Below are positions 16,974 to 26,129 of a stretch of DNA of 64,000 bases, one piece after another; the first letter of the stretch is position 1, and each line of letters begins with the position of its first letter. A program made the position numbers and the translations under genes. The notes beneath the pieces are model-generated. The model had not been told where the DNA came from. It did no database searches and saw nothing but the letters and a program-made list of their open reading frames with translations. This stretch comes from DASZBR01 sp035943935 (lineage in GTDB: Bacteria > Pseudomonadota > Gammaproteobacteria > DASZBR01), in assembly GCA_035943935.1 (NCBI GenBank), contig DASZBR010000002.1:62001-126000 (forward strand), given 5' to 3'.

Positions 16974-17606
16974 TTATTTCGTTCCAAATAATCGGTCACC
17001 GGCATCACCTAAGCCCGGCAAAATATAACCATGTGAATTTAATTCGCGATCCAATGAGGCCGTATAAATTTTGACATCGGGATGAGCTTCCAGCATTTTT
17101 TTCACGCCTTCGGGAGCTGCAACTAAACAGACAAAAATCATTTTTTTGATCCCTGCTTTTTTTAATCTATTGATAGTATCAACCGCGGAACCGCCGGTGG
17201 CTAACATCGGATCACAAATAAAAAATTGTCGATCTGAACTCTTCGGTGGAATTTTAAAATAATAAAATTGCGGTAATAACGTTTCTTCATCGCGGTATAA
17301 CCCAATATGGCCTACGCGTGCAGAAGGCATTAAGGTTAAAAATCCATCCACCATTCCAAGACCCGCTCTTAAAATAGGCAATATGACGGGCTTTTTGCCT
17401 TGCATAAACGGCGCATCAAAAGATTCGAGCGGCGTTTTAATATGTTTGGTGGTAATAGGCAAATCTTTGGTGGCTTCATAAGCGAGTAATAACGTAATTT
17501 CGCGGGTTAATTCACTGAATTCTTTGGTACTGGTTTTGGTTTCGCGTAATGAAGATAATTTGTGTAACAAGAGGGGGTGTTTAACTTCAATTAAGTTTGG
17601 AAACAT
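16974..17606 (-). CDS. upp: Uracil phosphoribosyltransferase
   Basis: A 210-residue UPRTase with LPILRAGLGMVDG and the PRPP-binding loop DPMLATGGSA. The C-terminal uracil pocket reads DRELNSHGYILPGLGDAGDR. It salvages uracil to UMP. It shares one base with the mltD stop upstream and is followed by dapE after 4 bases, forming an mltD-upp-dapE run on the minus strand. Length is normal. Confidence 0.96.
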   Translation of the reverse strand: MFPNLIEVKHPLLLHKLSSLRETKTSTKEFSELTREITLLLAYEATKDLPITTKHIKTPLESFDAPFMQGKKPVILPILRAGLGMVDGFLTLMPSARVGHIGLYRDEETLLPQFYYFKIPPKSSDRQFFICDPMLATGGSAVDTINRLKKAGIKKMIFVCLVAAPEGVKKMLEAHPDVKIYTASLDRELNSHGYILPGLGDAGDRLFGTK

Positions 17607-19381
17607 TAGTAGATCTCCAGATGTCTTCCCGGATGCAATTCAGAGGCTTTAATTCTATTCCATTTTTCAATGTCTGCAGGTGTAACATGATATTCGCGCG
17701 CTATTTTATCCAATGAATCGCCTTTTTTGACAATATACACATGCGTATGTGTGGCATGACGTTCATGTGAAACGTGATGTGTAACGCCACGACGTGTGTG
17801 TACCATGCGTCGTTCATCTTTTCGCCAAATAATAATATGTCTGCCGGTATGTAATGCTGAGCGAGTACTGAGATGATTCCATCGCGCGAGTTCTACTACC
17901 GATACGCGATAGTTTGCCGCGATACGCGATAAGGTTTCACCGCGGCGAACGATGTGTGTCAATTTAATCAGGTGTAACCCTTGTACCGGATGTGAAGCGT
18001 TTTGCCGGTCATACGATTGCATGGCTGTCTTGTCCAAATCGGCGGCATCAGAAAGCGACGGCGAAGCGATATCTGTGCCATTATTATCAGTAGTACTAGC
18101 CGTATTGTCAGTAGTACTTTGAGCAGTAGCATCTGGCGTTTGTCTTTGTACAGGTGAGGTTTTCGCCAGTGCAGTGGCTGCAGCAATCGCGCCTTCGTTA
18201 TGTTCATTTTCGGGAATAAGTAAAATCGCACCGAGCGGTGGTGTTGCGCTTTCCATTTTATTAATTGCTTGTAAAAGCTTAATGGGTGTTGTGAATTGTT
18301 TCGACACTTTCTTCCAGGTGTCGCCCGGTTGTACTTTGTAACGTCCCCATAATGACGATTCAGCCGTCGGCGTTCCATGTAACAGATTTTCACGGAAGAA
18401 ATTAACGCGATCGAGCGGTAATAAAATTTTATACGGACGATTGGGATCAAGCGTGTTTCGACGATAACCCGGATTTAATGTTTTTAATTCACCTAAACTG
18501 ACGCCAGCTAAACTTGCAGCTTTTTCGAGTGTTAACTGCGAGCTGACTTCCACTTCACCTAAATACGGCGAATTACTGATCGGGGGTAAGGTAACATGAT
18601 ATTTCGCGGGATCGCCGACAATAATGGCTAAGGCTAATAATCGCGGAACATAGGATTTTGTTTCTGCCGCGACGGGTAATGACCAGAAATCGGTGCTTAA
18701 TCCTAATCGCGCATTATGACGAACGGCGGCTTCAACGTTACCTTCTCCGGTATCATAGGACGCAATCGCTAATAACCAATTGCCGTTAAATAAATTATGT
18801 AAATACGTAAAGTAATCAAGCGCCGCTTTGGTTGAAGCGTTGATATCACGTCGACCGTCATACCACCAATCTTGTCGTACACCGAAATTGCGCGCCGTGC
18901 CCGGTTCTAATTGCCACAATCCTGCCGCACCTGCAGATGATGAAACGAATGGGTTGTAAGCGCTTTCTATAATAGGCAATAAAACAAGTTCAGAGGGGAG
19001 ATGGCGTGCTTTCACTTGCTGATAAATATAGTACATGTACGGCGCTGCTCGTCGCGCAGTGCGATCTAAATAAGCTTGATTGTGCATGAACCAGTTTAAT
19101 TGGACTTGAACGTCGGGGTTATTCACATTGTGATCAATCTGGAAATTATTGCGTATCGATGTCCAGAGGTTATTGCCTTCGGGTACATTGCTGAAATAGT
19201 CTTGGCTGGCGGCGTTGTCGGCTCCACGGCGACCGGTGCTACGTGGGGGGGTATTAAAATGGGAGTATCCTATCCCGCTGTTTCCAGGAAATTCTGATAG
19301 TAGACTGCTTCCAGTACAGGCGGATAGTGTAAGTGCCACGGAAACGGAAGCTGCTCGATATAACCAGTGTCGTAAACGCAT
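17606..19381 (-). CDS. mltD: Membrane-bound lytic murein transglycosylase D (lipoprotein, LysM)
   Basis: A 591-residue protein when started at the ATG at 19381; the open frame continues upstream into the divergent gene and is not credible there. A lipoprotein signal peptide ends in LSAC with Cys22. The SLT (GH23) domain carries the catalytic glutamate near residue 139 in LPIIESAYNPF, then SSAGAAGLWQLEPGTARNFG and IASYDTGEGNVEAAV. Three LysM modules follow (RYKVQPGDTWKKV, THIVRRGETLSRIA, HVYIVKKGDSLDKIA), separated by a Thr/Asp-rich linker. It cleaves glycan strands in the outer-membrane-facing periplasm. No ribosome site is seen before the chosen ATG. Confidence 0.9.
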   Translation of the reverse strand: MRLRHWLYRAASVSVALTLSACTGSSLLSEFPGNSGIGYSHFNTPPRSTGRRGADNAASQDYFSNVPEGNNLWTSIRNNFQIDHNVNNPDVQVQLNWFMHNQAYLDRTARRAAPYMYYIYQQVKARHLPSELVLLPIIESAYNPFVSSSAGAAGLWQLEPGTARNFGVRQDWWYDGRRDINASTKAALDYFTYLHNLFNGNWLLAIASYDTGEGNVEAAVRHNARLGLSTDFWSLPVAAETKSYVPRLLALAIIVGDPAKYHVTLPPISNSPYLGEVEVSSQLTLEKAASLAGVSLGELKTLNPGYRRNTLDPNRPYKILLPLDRVNFFRENLLHGTPTAESSLWGRYKVQPGDTWKKVSKQFTTPIKLLQAINKMESATPPLGAILLIPENEHNEGAIAAATALAKTSPVQRQTPDATAQSTTDNTASTTDNNGTDIASPSLSDAADLDKTAMQSYDRQNASHPVQGLHLIKLTHIVRRGETLSRIAANYRVSVVELARWNHLSTRSALHTGRHIIIWRKDERRMVHTRRGVTHHVSHERHATHTHVYIVKKGDSLDKIAREYHVTPADIEKWNRIKASELHPGRHLEIY

Positions 19382-19496
19382 CCGGACGATGTTACGGATT
19401 AAGGGGGGGTAGGTCAAGCGCTTCAGGACAGCTCCCCGAAAACCCCAAATATGGTCTATATATATAGTATGGCTAACGAAAGCCTGAGGAGGGGTT

Positions 19497-22400
19497 ATGG
19501 AAGAGGTAGAAGGTAAATCAAAAGCAGGAGATTTGACACCCGGAAAACCCATTCCGCTTTACGATGTGGATGGGACGTTAACTGCCGAAGGAGTTTTTAA
19601 AGAAGATGTTATAAAGCAAATGAAAGATGATGAGCATACGAACCCCACTCTTTTCACATCTTACAGAGAAGGTCCTTTTAAAGCAGAAAAAGGTAAGACA
19701 ACTCGAGTTGAAGTGATAGAACATCTTGCAGCACAAGGAATAACAGTTGCAAGAGTGGTGACTATTGATGAACCGAAGTATCTCGCGTTGCATCCGAATG
19801 CACCGCTTGGCGAGTTATACGAAAAGTATATGAAGCCTGCTGAGCAAATCGTTATACAGATAAGAGAGTTGGATGAAAACAATCCTGCGAAAAAATCCGG
19901 TCGAAGAAAATTACGTGAACTTAGATGCGAGCGTGATATAGCTCTTGAGCCCGGAATGGAAGGATTACCTGAAATGTATGCGCAGATTAAAGCGCTGCAT
20001 GTGGAAATTGCAGCATTAGAAACGCAAGTTGCAGAATTAGAAACGCAAATTGCGAAATTAAAAAAAGAACCTGAACAATCAGAATCCACGGTTGCTGCTG
20101 TAGCGGAATTAGAAAAAGAAGCTAACAGTTTGGCTGATAAAATTAATAAGGCTGGTCTGGTTGAAAGAGATAATAAACAGGGTGTTAGTCAAGGTGAAAA
20201 GAACGAAATTTTTAAGTTGATGGTAGATGCGCATCCCAATGCTTCTTATGTGTTTTGTGATGACGTCGCGGTCAATCTCGATTTAATCAGGGAGAAGTTT
20301 AAAGAAGGGCAAGGTATAAATATTGAATTAAGATTAGTTCCGGGCACTCTTGGGTCAGCAATTGGCTCCAAATTTGGTTCTTTAACAGATTTGATTAAAA
20401 AAAATCCAGAAGACATTAAGGCTTATCTTGAGCATTTGGATTCCTATCTTGATTATCTTCCGCCCGAAATGAAATTTGCAGAGTGGGAAAATATTCTTGA
20501 TCAATTAAATACTAAATACAGCCCCAGTTTTTATGATAAGACAATAAACGATCAAAATACTACTGACGAGATCAGAGACAGAGCAAGAGAAAATAAAGTT
20601 AAAGCTCAGGCAAGAGTCGCGCTGCTTAAAAATGAAGCCGTGAGACAGCAATATAAACTATTGGGAGATAACGGGTTAGCACTTTTAGGCGATAATGGCA
20701 TATTAAATAAAAAAAATCTCACTGATTATTTGAAGGGTAAATACCCAGCAGAACAACTGAAAATATTAGAAAATATGTTTAGATATATTAAAGTGAATCC
20801 CGCTAAAGCTTACGGCATGGGAAAGCTGCAAGAAAAAGTCAAAGGAGCGCTTAATTCCGAGTATTCAAATAAACAATATGCAGATATTAAAGTATTGCAG
20901 GAACAGTATCTCAAAATTGTTAAAACTCACCAGCTTGAATCTGGTGTTAATGAAGGCGTGAAAACCAGCCATCTTTTAGATTTTGAACCGAGAGATTTTT
21001 ATATCAATCCGCTGAATCCCGTTACAAACGCACGTAAACGCGCAATAACAATGTATGTAGATGCAAATGATGCGGATGTGGTGTTGGCGCAACTTTTCAA
21101 GGTAGTAGAGGCGGGTCAAGATCCTTTTGAGAAAAAAGCGGGTTTTCTGGGGGCGGTCTCACATCGCATATTAGATCCGTCGAAGAAAGTGGGGATGCTA
21201 TCGACGGGAGCTATTGTTGATTATATGTTAAAGCATCCTGAACATATTGAATTTTTACTTCCGCAAATTAAAGATCGAAAAGATTTTGTGTTCCCTCTTG
21301 AGTGTCATTTTGAATTGAGTCAAATGGCGCAGAAATTAGCGGTTGATATCGGTCACTTTAATATCTGGTCATTTGGTACGCAATATTTTTCTCAGTATTC
21401 ACCAGAGCAGTGGGAAGAGGTGCAGTTGATTTTTCTGGCACTTTCTACGAAAAGCGAAGAGGCATTCAATGCTAATTTGCATTTAGGTAATTTTCTAGAA
21501 AAGTATCCTGTATTACTCGCAAGAGCCAAAGCAGACGCAGAAAAACTCACAGCAGAACCTGCTCAACAAACACCAGAATCCGCACCACAAACAGCACAAC
21601 CCACAGTGAACCAAGAAGCGTTTAACGCAGTGTATGAAAGCGTCAAAGCAAATGTTGAAAAAGAAAATCCGGATACCGTTATACATCATACTCAGTTAAA
21701 AGATCCGTCTGGTCAGACATTATTTGATGCTGCAGTGAATAAAGGCAATGCAAAAGTAGCACGATGGTCCATGAGTCAAATGGATATTCCAGATGCAGAG
21801 GCTTTAGCTAAACTTCAAGCACTATTGTTGTCAGAGACAAGCGCAAAAGAGGCAGCAAAACCGAGTGAAAAGAAACCTCCAGAGTCAGGGAATGCAGCAG
21901 CCGTGACAAAGGCTTGGCAAGAACAGGTAAATCTGGCAGAGGCGAAACAAGCAGAACCGAAGCAAGCAGAAGTGAAACATGCAGCGCCTACAGAACAGGC
22001 ATCTATTACTCCAGAAGGTAGTCTTTCTACTTCTTCACGGGATATTGCTGAAGGGATTGAAGACTATGCGCAAGAAGTAGGTGAGGAAGCACAACAAAAA
22101 TTAATGTACGAAGGCGGTCCCAGTTGGGATAATTTTTGGAAAGCGATGGGCGGTGAAGTTACGTTAGAGAAATTGGATCACGTGTGCAAAGAACTGAAGA
22201 TGGGCGATTTGCGTGGAAGACAGCTTGAGAGAACGTTTGCATTGACTTTCTTTTATGACGGGCTAGGAAAAAATATTAGCAGTACACTCAGTGATGCTGA
22301 AAAAATGAGAAGACAAACTATTTTTGAAGGTAAAATTAAAAAGGTAGGTGCTTTTCTGAGGAATGAGACAAGAATAAAGCAATGTGAAAAGGTTGATCAT

Positions 22401-24677
22401 TTCTTTGAGTTGGCTAAAAAATCTGATGTTACACAAGATGCGTTACAGGCGGCCTATAATAAGATTCGAAAGTATGACATCAGTGTTTTTGCCACGTATA
22501 TGGCGCTCTATCAAACGAAGAATCAGAAGCCTGCGGATTTTATGGCTGAACTCAAAAAAATGGATCCCAACGCTGAATCGAAAGTGAAGGATGCGCCACC
22601 CGCTTATCTGGAAAAGCTTAAAAGATTTGCGCCCATTGTCTATGCCACTATCGAAAAATATATTCCATCACAAACACAAATCTATGAACCCGTAAAAAGA
22701 GCTAAAAATCCTGAAATGTTTGAAAAGGGAGATGAATCAAAAAATTGGCAGCGTTATTGGATTTTCTTTAATAAAGCCGATGGTCAGAAAAATTATGACG
22801 CGGGACATGTCGCTGCTGCGAAGAAGTTGGGTATTGAAGTGACTAATCTTGGCGAATTGACTCTAAGAGAAAACGAAGGCTATGAAGATTACAAAGAAAG
22901 ATTTATGCATGAGGCGAAGGTGCAGCCGAGTGCAGAGGAGGCAGGACTTGATGCATTTTTTAAAGCAGACGACGAAAAGTCCCCATTGCCAAAATTGAGT
23001 GATTTTGAAGATCCTGAAAAATTTAACGAGATGAGATTGCAGGCGCTCGTTCCTCGCTATGAAATAATGCGTAAAGCATTTGCCACAGGAAATTATGATG
23101 CCGCGGTTGATGTGTTGATGGAATTAAGTGCTTCAATTTTCAAAGTCTTAGGAGAGGAAGGTGGCGATAAATTTTTGGATGCAATGATAACAATTGCTGA
23201 GAAAGCCAATCCAAACTATTTTGATTACATGATGGTGACAGAATTATCAAATGTTGTTCCGATGTTGGGTGGGAATGGAGAAGCTTATTGTCTTACGGTA
23301 TTGTCGGGTGCGCTGACACATCTCGATGCTAAAAATAAGACATCTACAAAACCCGCGTCGCAACTGTATCAATTACGCGAGTCGACAGAAGGTAAAGAAA
23401 GTGAGCGGCAGCAAGAATTCTATTTCCTCGGTCGTGATAATCCTCTTGATCCCTTGGTTCAGCGACTGATCGGTAATGATAAGCTTGATATGTTATTAAA
23501 AAATATCAGTTTTCTTAATCCAGGAACATTATCCACTATTCTCAGTAAATTTCCGTCTCCTGCAGAAAAATTAGCTGTGTTGGAAAAAATATTTAAAGCA
23601 GTTGCTGAACAACAATATGAACTCAATAAGATAGCACAAGGCTATAAAAATCTCGTCGGGAGTCCATACTCGAATGAACAGCAGAAAGATATCAAGCTTT
23701 TACAGAAAGCCGCTTTAGATATTATAAAAAATAATCCAGCGGATCCCAGAGTAAAAGCCCATGTAAAAGAAAGTGCGTTGCTTAATGCTGAGACCAGAGA
23801 TATTTACCTGAATGTACCTGGTCATACGTCAGGTGCTCGAAAACGTGTAATGACGATATATGTGAAACTCCAAGATGCTGATGCAGTACTGTCGCAGATG
23901 AGTGCTTTGTTTGAAGCAACACAGGGAATTATTTCTGCGATCAAAAGACGAATGCTAACGGGATTATTATCTACGCAAGGTATTGTTAATTATATGTTTG
24001 AAAATCCTGAGCATATTCAGTCTCTGTTGCCGTTGGTGAAAGGTCGTCGTGGTTTTTCTGCGGCGATGCTTCCTGAGCAAGGCAATGCATTACTTGCTGT
24101 CATGAAGGGAATGCCCGAAGAATTTAATGCCGCACAATTTCGCGCGCAACATTCTTATTCAGACGATAAATTAAAGGGATTGAGAGATTTGTTTCTCGAA
24201 ATGAGACGCGGTGAGGATAATACAAATATTCTGAAAAATTTCCATGGATTAATTACACCGAAGGTTGCGCCAAAAGTTGATGTTACGGAAACGGAAATGG
24301 ACGCCTATCTCCGTGAATTAGATGACAAAGTAAAGCATGCTAATGAGGTGGTTCATGCCGTAACCGAGCCTACACCTGAGGAGCCTAAAGCAAAACAAAA
24401 AATACTATTGCAACCTGTATGGAAGACTGAATTAATAAAGGAACTGGAATCGTTAAAAAATTCAGAAGTAAAAAGACTATTTAAAGCGATATTAGACGAA
24501 CACAAAAAACTGCCCAGTCCGGCTACCAAAGAAGCACTCAAAAGTTTGGTCGAGGCTATTAATGTCAATGATCTCAGTAAAGTTGAGGTGCTGTGTAAAA
24601 AAGATCCGCTGTTGGAAAAGATGTATGCCAGAGCGGAGGCGCATTTAGCAGAAGATCGTCACGGGTTGCACAAATAA
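19497..24677 (+). CDS. Orphan giant protein with split HAD-like N-terminus and internal duplication
   Basis: A 1726-residue protein preceded by a strong GAGGAGG site. Residues 20-30 (PLYDVDGTLTA) match HAD motif I, with Asp23 and Asp25. A coiled coil of repeated ALETQVAELETQI type lies at about 165-230, and YVFCDDVAVNLD at 252-262 looks like HAD motif IV with Asp255-Asp256. Two related segments (about 389-600 and 1324-1520) share NxxQxxDIKxLQ, ARKR-x-T-x-YV, DADxVL and STxxIVxYM-x4-PEHI-x2-LLP. Residues near 735-760 (DPSGQTLFDAAVNKGNAKVA) resemble one ankyrin repeat. An Ala/Glu/Lys-rich linker separates the halves. There is no signal peptide. It is probably a secreted effector, by inference from size and architecture. 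Confidence 0.75.
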   Translation: MEEVEGKSKAGDLTPGKPIPLYDVDGTLTAEGVFKEDVIKQMKDDEHTNPTLFTSYREGPFKAEKGKTTRVEVIEHLAAQGITVARVVTIDEPKYLALHPNAPLGELYEKYMKPAEQIVIQIRELDENNPAKKSGRRKLRELRCERDIALEPGMEGLPEMYAQIKALHVEIAALETQVAELETQIAKLKKEPEQSESTVAAVAELEKEANSLADKINKAGLVERDNKQGVSQGEKNEIFKLMVDAHPNASYVFCDDVAVNLDLIREKFKEGQGINIELRLVPGTLGSAIGSKFGSLTDLIKKNPEDIKAYLEHLDSYLDYLPPEMKFAEWENILDQLNTKYSPSFYDKTINDQNTTDEIRDRARENKVKAQARVALLKNEAVRQQYKLLGDNGLALLGDNGILNKKNLTDYLKGKYPAEQLKILENMFRYIKVNPAKAYGMGKLQEKVKGALNSEYSNKQYADIKVLQEQYLKIVKTHQLESGVNEGVKTSHLLDFEPRDFYINPLNPVTNARKRAITMYVDANDADVVLAQLFKVVEAGQDPFEKKAGFLGAVSHRILDPSKKVGMLSTGAIVDYMLKHPEHIEFLLPQIKDRKDFVFPLECHFELSQMAQKLAVDIGHFNIWSFGTQYFSQYSPEQWEEVQLIFLALSTKSEEAFNANLHLGNFLEKYPVLLARAKADAEKLTAEPAQQTPESAPQTAQPTVNQEAFNAVYESVKANVEKENPDTVIHHTQLKDPSGQTLFDAAVNKGNAKVARWSMSQMDIPDAEALAKLQALLLSETSAKEAAKPSEKKPPESGNAAAVTKAWQEQVNLAEAKQAEPKQAEVKHAAPTEQASITPEGSLSTSSRDIAEGIEDYAQEVGEEAQQKLMYEGGPSWDNFWKAMGGEVTLEKLDHVCKELKMGDLRGRQLERTFALTFFYDGLGKNISSTLSDAEKMRRQTIFEGKIKKVGAFLRNETRIKQCEKVDHFFELAKKSDVTQDALQAAYNKIRKYDISVFATYMALYQTKNQKPADFMAELKKMDPNAESKVKDAPPAYLEKLKRFAPIVYATIEKYIPSQTQIYEPVKRAKNPEMFEKGDESKNWQRYWIFFNKADGQKNYDAGHVAAAKKLGIEVTNLGELTLRENEGYEDYKERFMHEAKVQPSAEEAGLDAFFKADDEKSPLPKLSDFEDPEKFNEMRLQALVPRYEIMRKAFATGNYDAAVDVLMELSASIFKVLGEEGGDKFLDAMITIAEKANPNYFDYMMVTELSNVVPMLGGNGEAYCLTVLSGALTHLDAKNKTSTKPASQLYQLRESTEGKESERQQEFYFLGRDNPLDPLVQRLIGNDKLDMLLKNISFLNPGTLSTILSKFPSPAEKLAVLEKIFKAVAEQQYELNKIAQGYKNLVGSPYSNEQQKDIKLLQKAALDIIKNNPADPRVKAHVKESALLNAETRDIYLNVPGHTSGARKRVMTIYVKLQDADAVLSQMSALFEATQGIISAIKRRMLTGLLSTQGIVNYMFENPEHIQSLLPLVKGRRGFSAAMLPEQGNALLAVMKGMPEEFNAAQFRAQHSYSDDKLKGLRDLFLEMRRGEDNTNILKNFHGLITPKVAPKVDVTETEMDAYLRELDDKVKHANEVVHAVTEPTPEEPKAKQKILLQPVWKTELIKELESLKNSEVKRLFKAILDEHKKLPSPATKEALKSLVEAINVNDLSKVEVLCKKDPLLEKMYARAEAHLAEDRHGLHK

Positions 24678-24700
24678 AATATTAATAGTTCTGGCCTGCC

Positions 24701-24857
24701 CATAGGGGCAATGTTCTTTGTACAAATCGGGCATAGGCCCCCCCGCACACTGTCATCCTGAGGAGCGTCTTTTCGCGACGAAGGACCTGCTTCTTCTGTT
24801 ACACCATAGTTCTTCATGCAAACTTCTCGACAATGGATTTAATGTTTTGATTTTATT
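24701..24857. repeat. Left arm of inverted repeat flanking the GIY-YIG gene
   Basis: This segment matches the reverse complement of 25143-25293. Bases 24746-24800 are a perfect 55-base match to 25199-25253; outward and inward homology is imperfect. The core (CTGTCATCCTGAGGAGCGTC then TTTTCGCGACGAAGGACC) can fold as an imperfect hairpin and is the REP-like family also seen at 14795. The inner part contains decayed GIY-YIG coding sequence. Confidence 0.88.
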
Positions 24858-24862
24858 ATTAT
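24791..24862 (-). pseudogene. Decayed 3' end of a second GIY-YIG gene
   Basis: Read on the minus strand, this stretch gives NNNKIKTLNPLSRSLHEELW. The intact gene to the right ends DNLIKTLNPLLRDLYEEIC. The stop codon is mutated (TGA to TGT) and no more of the gene is left. It is therefore the remnant of an inverted second copy, attached to the same REP-like sequence as the live gene. Confidence 0.8.
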
Positions 24863-24907
24863 TTGTAAGATCTGCTTTGTCCGCTAATAATTATGAGGAG
24901 CCATTTT

Positions 24908-25198
24908 ATGAGTAAAACCTATTTTATCTATATGCTAACCAACATAAAAAACACTGTGCTTTATACAGGCGTAACAAACGATATAATTCGACGCGTCTAC
25001 GAACACAAAAATAAACTTCAAAAAGGATTTACTTCAAAATATTATGTAAATAAGTTGATGTATTACGAAATGTATTCTGATGTTTCAGGGGCGATTGCAA
25101 GAGAAAAACAAATTAAGGGTTGGACGAGAAAAAAGAAGGATAATTTAATTAAAACGTTAAATCCATTGCTGAGAGATTTGTATGAAGAAATATGTTGA
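24908..25198 (+). CDS. GIY-YIG nuclease-domain protein
   Basis: A 96-residue single-domain protein, MSKTYFIYMLTNIKNTVLYTG then VTNDIIRRVYEHK. YIYML/YTG stands for the GIY-YIG strands, followed by the conserved Arg in NDIIRRV-x-EHK and a Glu in AIAREKQIKGW. The ATG at 24908 lies 7 bases after TGAGGAG; the upstream ATG at 24893 is part of that ribosome site. Members resemble YhbQ and the UvrC N-terminus; free-standing members have poorly known roles. The gene is framed by inverted REP-like arms, and its own last codons form part of the right arm. Confidence 0.88.
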   Translation: MSKTYFIYMLTNIKNTVLYTGVTNDIIRRVYEHKNKLQKGFTSKYYVNKLMYYEMYSDVSGAIAREKQIKGWTRKKKDNLIKTLNPLLRDLYEEIC

Positions 25199-25293
25199 AA
25201 CAGAAGAAGCAGGTCCTTCGTCGCGAAAAGACGCTCCTCAGGATGACAGTGTGGGGGGAACCTATGCCAGGTTTGTACAAAGAATGTTGCGCC
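25143..25293. repeat. Right arm of inverted repeat flanking the GIY-YIG gene
   Basis: Reverse complement of the left arm, with a perfect 55-base core at 25199-25253. It covers the last 19 codons of the GIY-YIG gene, its stop, the REP-like hairpin and the sequence up to the rlmJ stop codon at 25293, where homology ends. Confidence 0.88.
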
Positions 25294-26066
25294 TACGTTT
25301 GTTTTAAGAGCTCTCTCAACTCCGCAATCATTTTCTGCGACGCTTCTTTGAATTTCCACGGCGGATTTACTAATACTAATCCCGAGCCGTTTAATCGAAT
25401 GGGCACATCATCGGGATACGGACAACATTCCATAATCAGCATTTCATCTTTAATTTGTTGGGTTAATTTTTCATGAAAAGCTTTTATGACAGTCCGGGAT
25501 TTAATGGGATACCAAATTAAAAAGCACCCAGTACTAAATTTCTCTAAACCGGTTTTAATTAAATACGGCAAATTTTTAAATTCATCAATATTTTCATACG
25601 CCGGATCGATGAGAACTAATCCACGTTTTATTTTGGGGGGTAATAAACCCTTAATAGCAATTTCAGCATCCATATTATGAATATGAACCTGTTTGTCATT
25701 CGGGAAAAATTTATTTAACAGTCGAAAAGGGCGGTCCGCTTTTTCAACTAATATAATTTCATCTTGTGGGCGTAATAATTTTTTGGCTATTTTGGGTGAG
25801 CCGGGATAATGATGAAAGTCTTTCGCTAATTCGAAATATTGTTTGAGATAGGGATCTTTGAGTGGCTTGTCTTTGAGTCGTGCAATACCGGACAGAAATT
25901 CTTGGGAGGGCCTTTCGTATAAATTATATTCACCCGATCCCGCATAGAGATCGATGTAAGTCATCGGCTTGTCTTTTTGTAATAGAAAATCTAACAGCAT
26001 GACCAGTACGGCGTGTTTGAAAACATCCGCATGACTGCCAGCGTGATAACCATGTTCGTAGTTCAT
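25293..26066 (-). CDS. rlmJ: 23S rRNA (adenine(2030)-N6)-methyltransferase
   Basis: A 257-residue protein of the RlmJ (DUF519/YhiR) family, beginning MNYEHGYHAGSHADVFKHAV, the typical start. The SAM-binding motif reads TYIDLYAGSGEY and the catalytic N6-methyltransferase motif is VLIDPAYE (DPAY type). I use the ATG at 26066; the open frame runs 26 codons upstream but lacks similarity there and meets the divergent antiporter gene. Its stop directly abuts the right arm of the GIY-YIG element, as if the element inserted just behind the gene. Confidence 0.94.
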   Translation of the reverse strand: MNYEHGYHAGSHADVFKHAVLVMLLDFLLQKDKPMTYIDLYAGSGEYNLYERPSQEFLSGIARLKDKPLKDPYLKQYFELAKDFHHYPGSPKIAKKLLRPQDEIILVEKADRPFRLLNKFFPNDKQVHIHNMDAEIAIKGLLPPKIKRGLVLIDPAYENIDEFKNLPYLIKTGLEKFSTGCFLIWYPIKSRTVIKAFHEKLTQQIKDEMLIMECCPYPDDVPIRLNGSGLVLVNPPWKFKEASQKMIAELRELLKQT

Positions 26067-26129
26067 AATCGTTCCAGTATGCTGTGCTCTAGTTGCACTT
26101 TTTGTGAAAGCCCGCGACAATACCATACC

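Noticed and set aside
17968..18450. 160-codon frame inside mltD on the same strand
   Set aside because: The mltD frame reads through LysM domains here, so the other frame is a shadow.
19382..19412. TTGACC-17-TAACAT as mltD promoter
   Set aside because: It would make mltD nearly leaderless. The lack of a ribosome site is real, but the -10 is weak, so I do not list it.
24893..24907. ATG at 24893 as GIY-YIG start
   Set aside because: It overlaps the TGAGGAG ribosome site of the ATG at 24908 and adds five residues without similarity.
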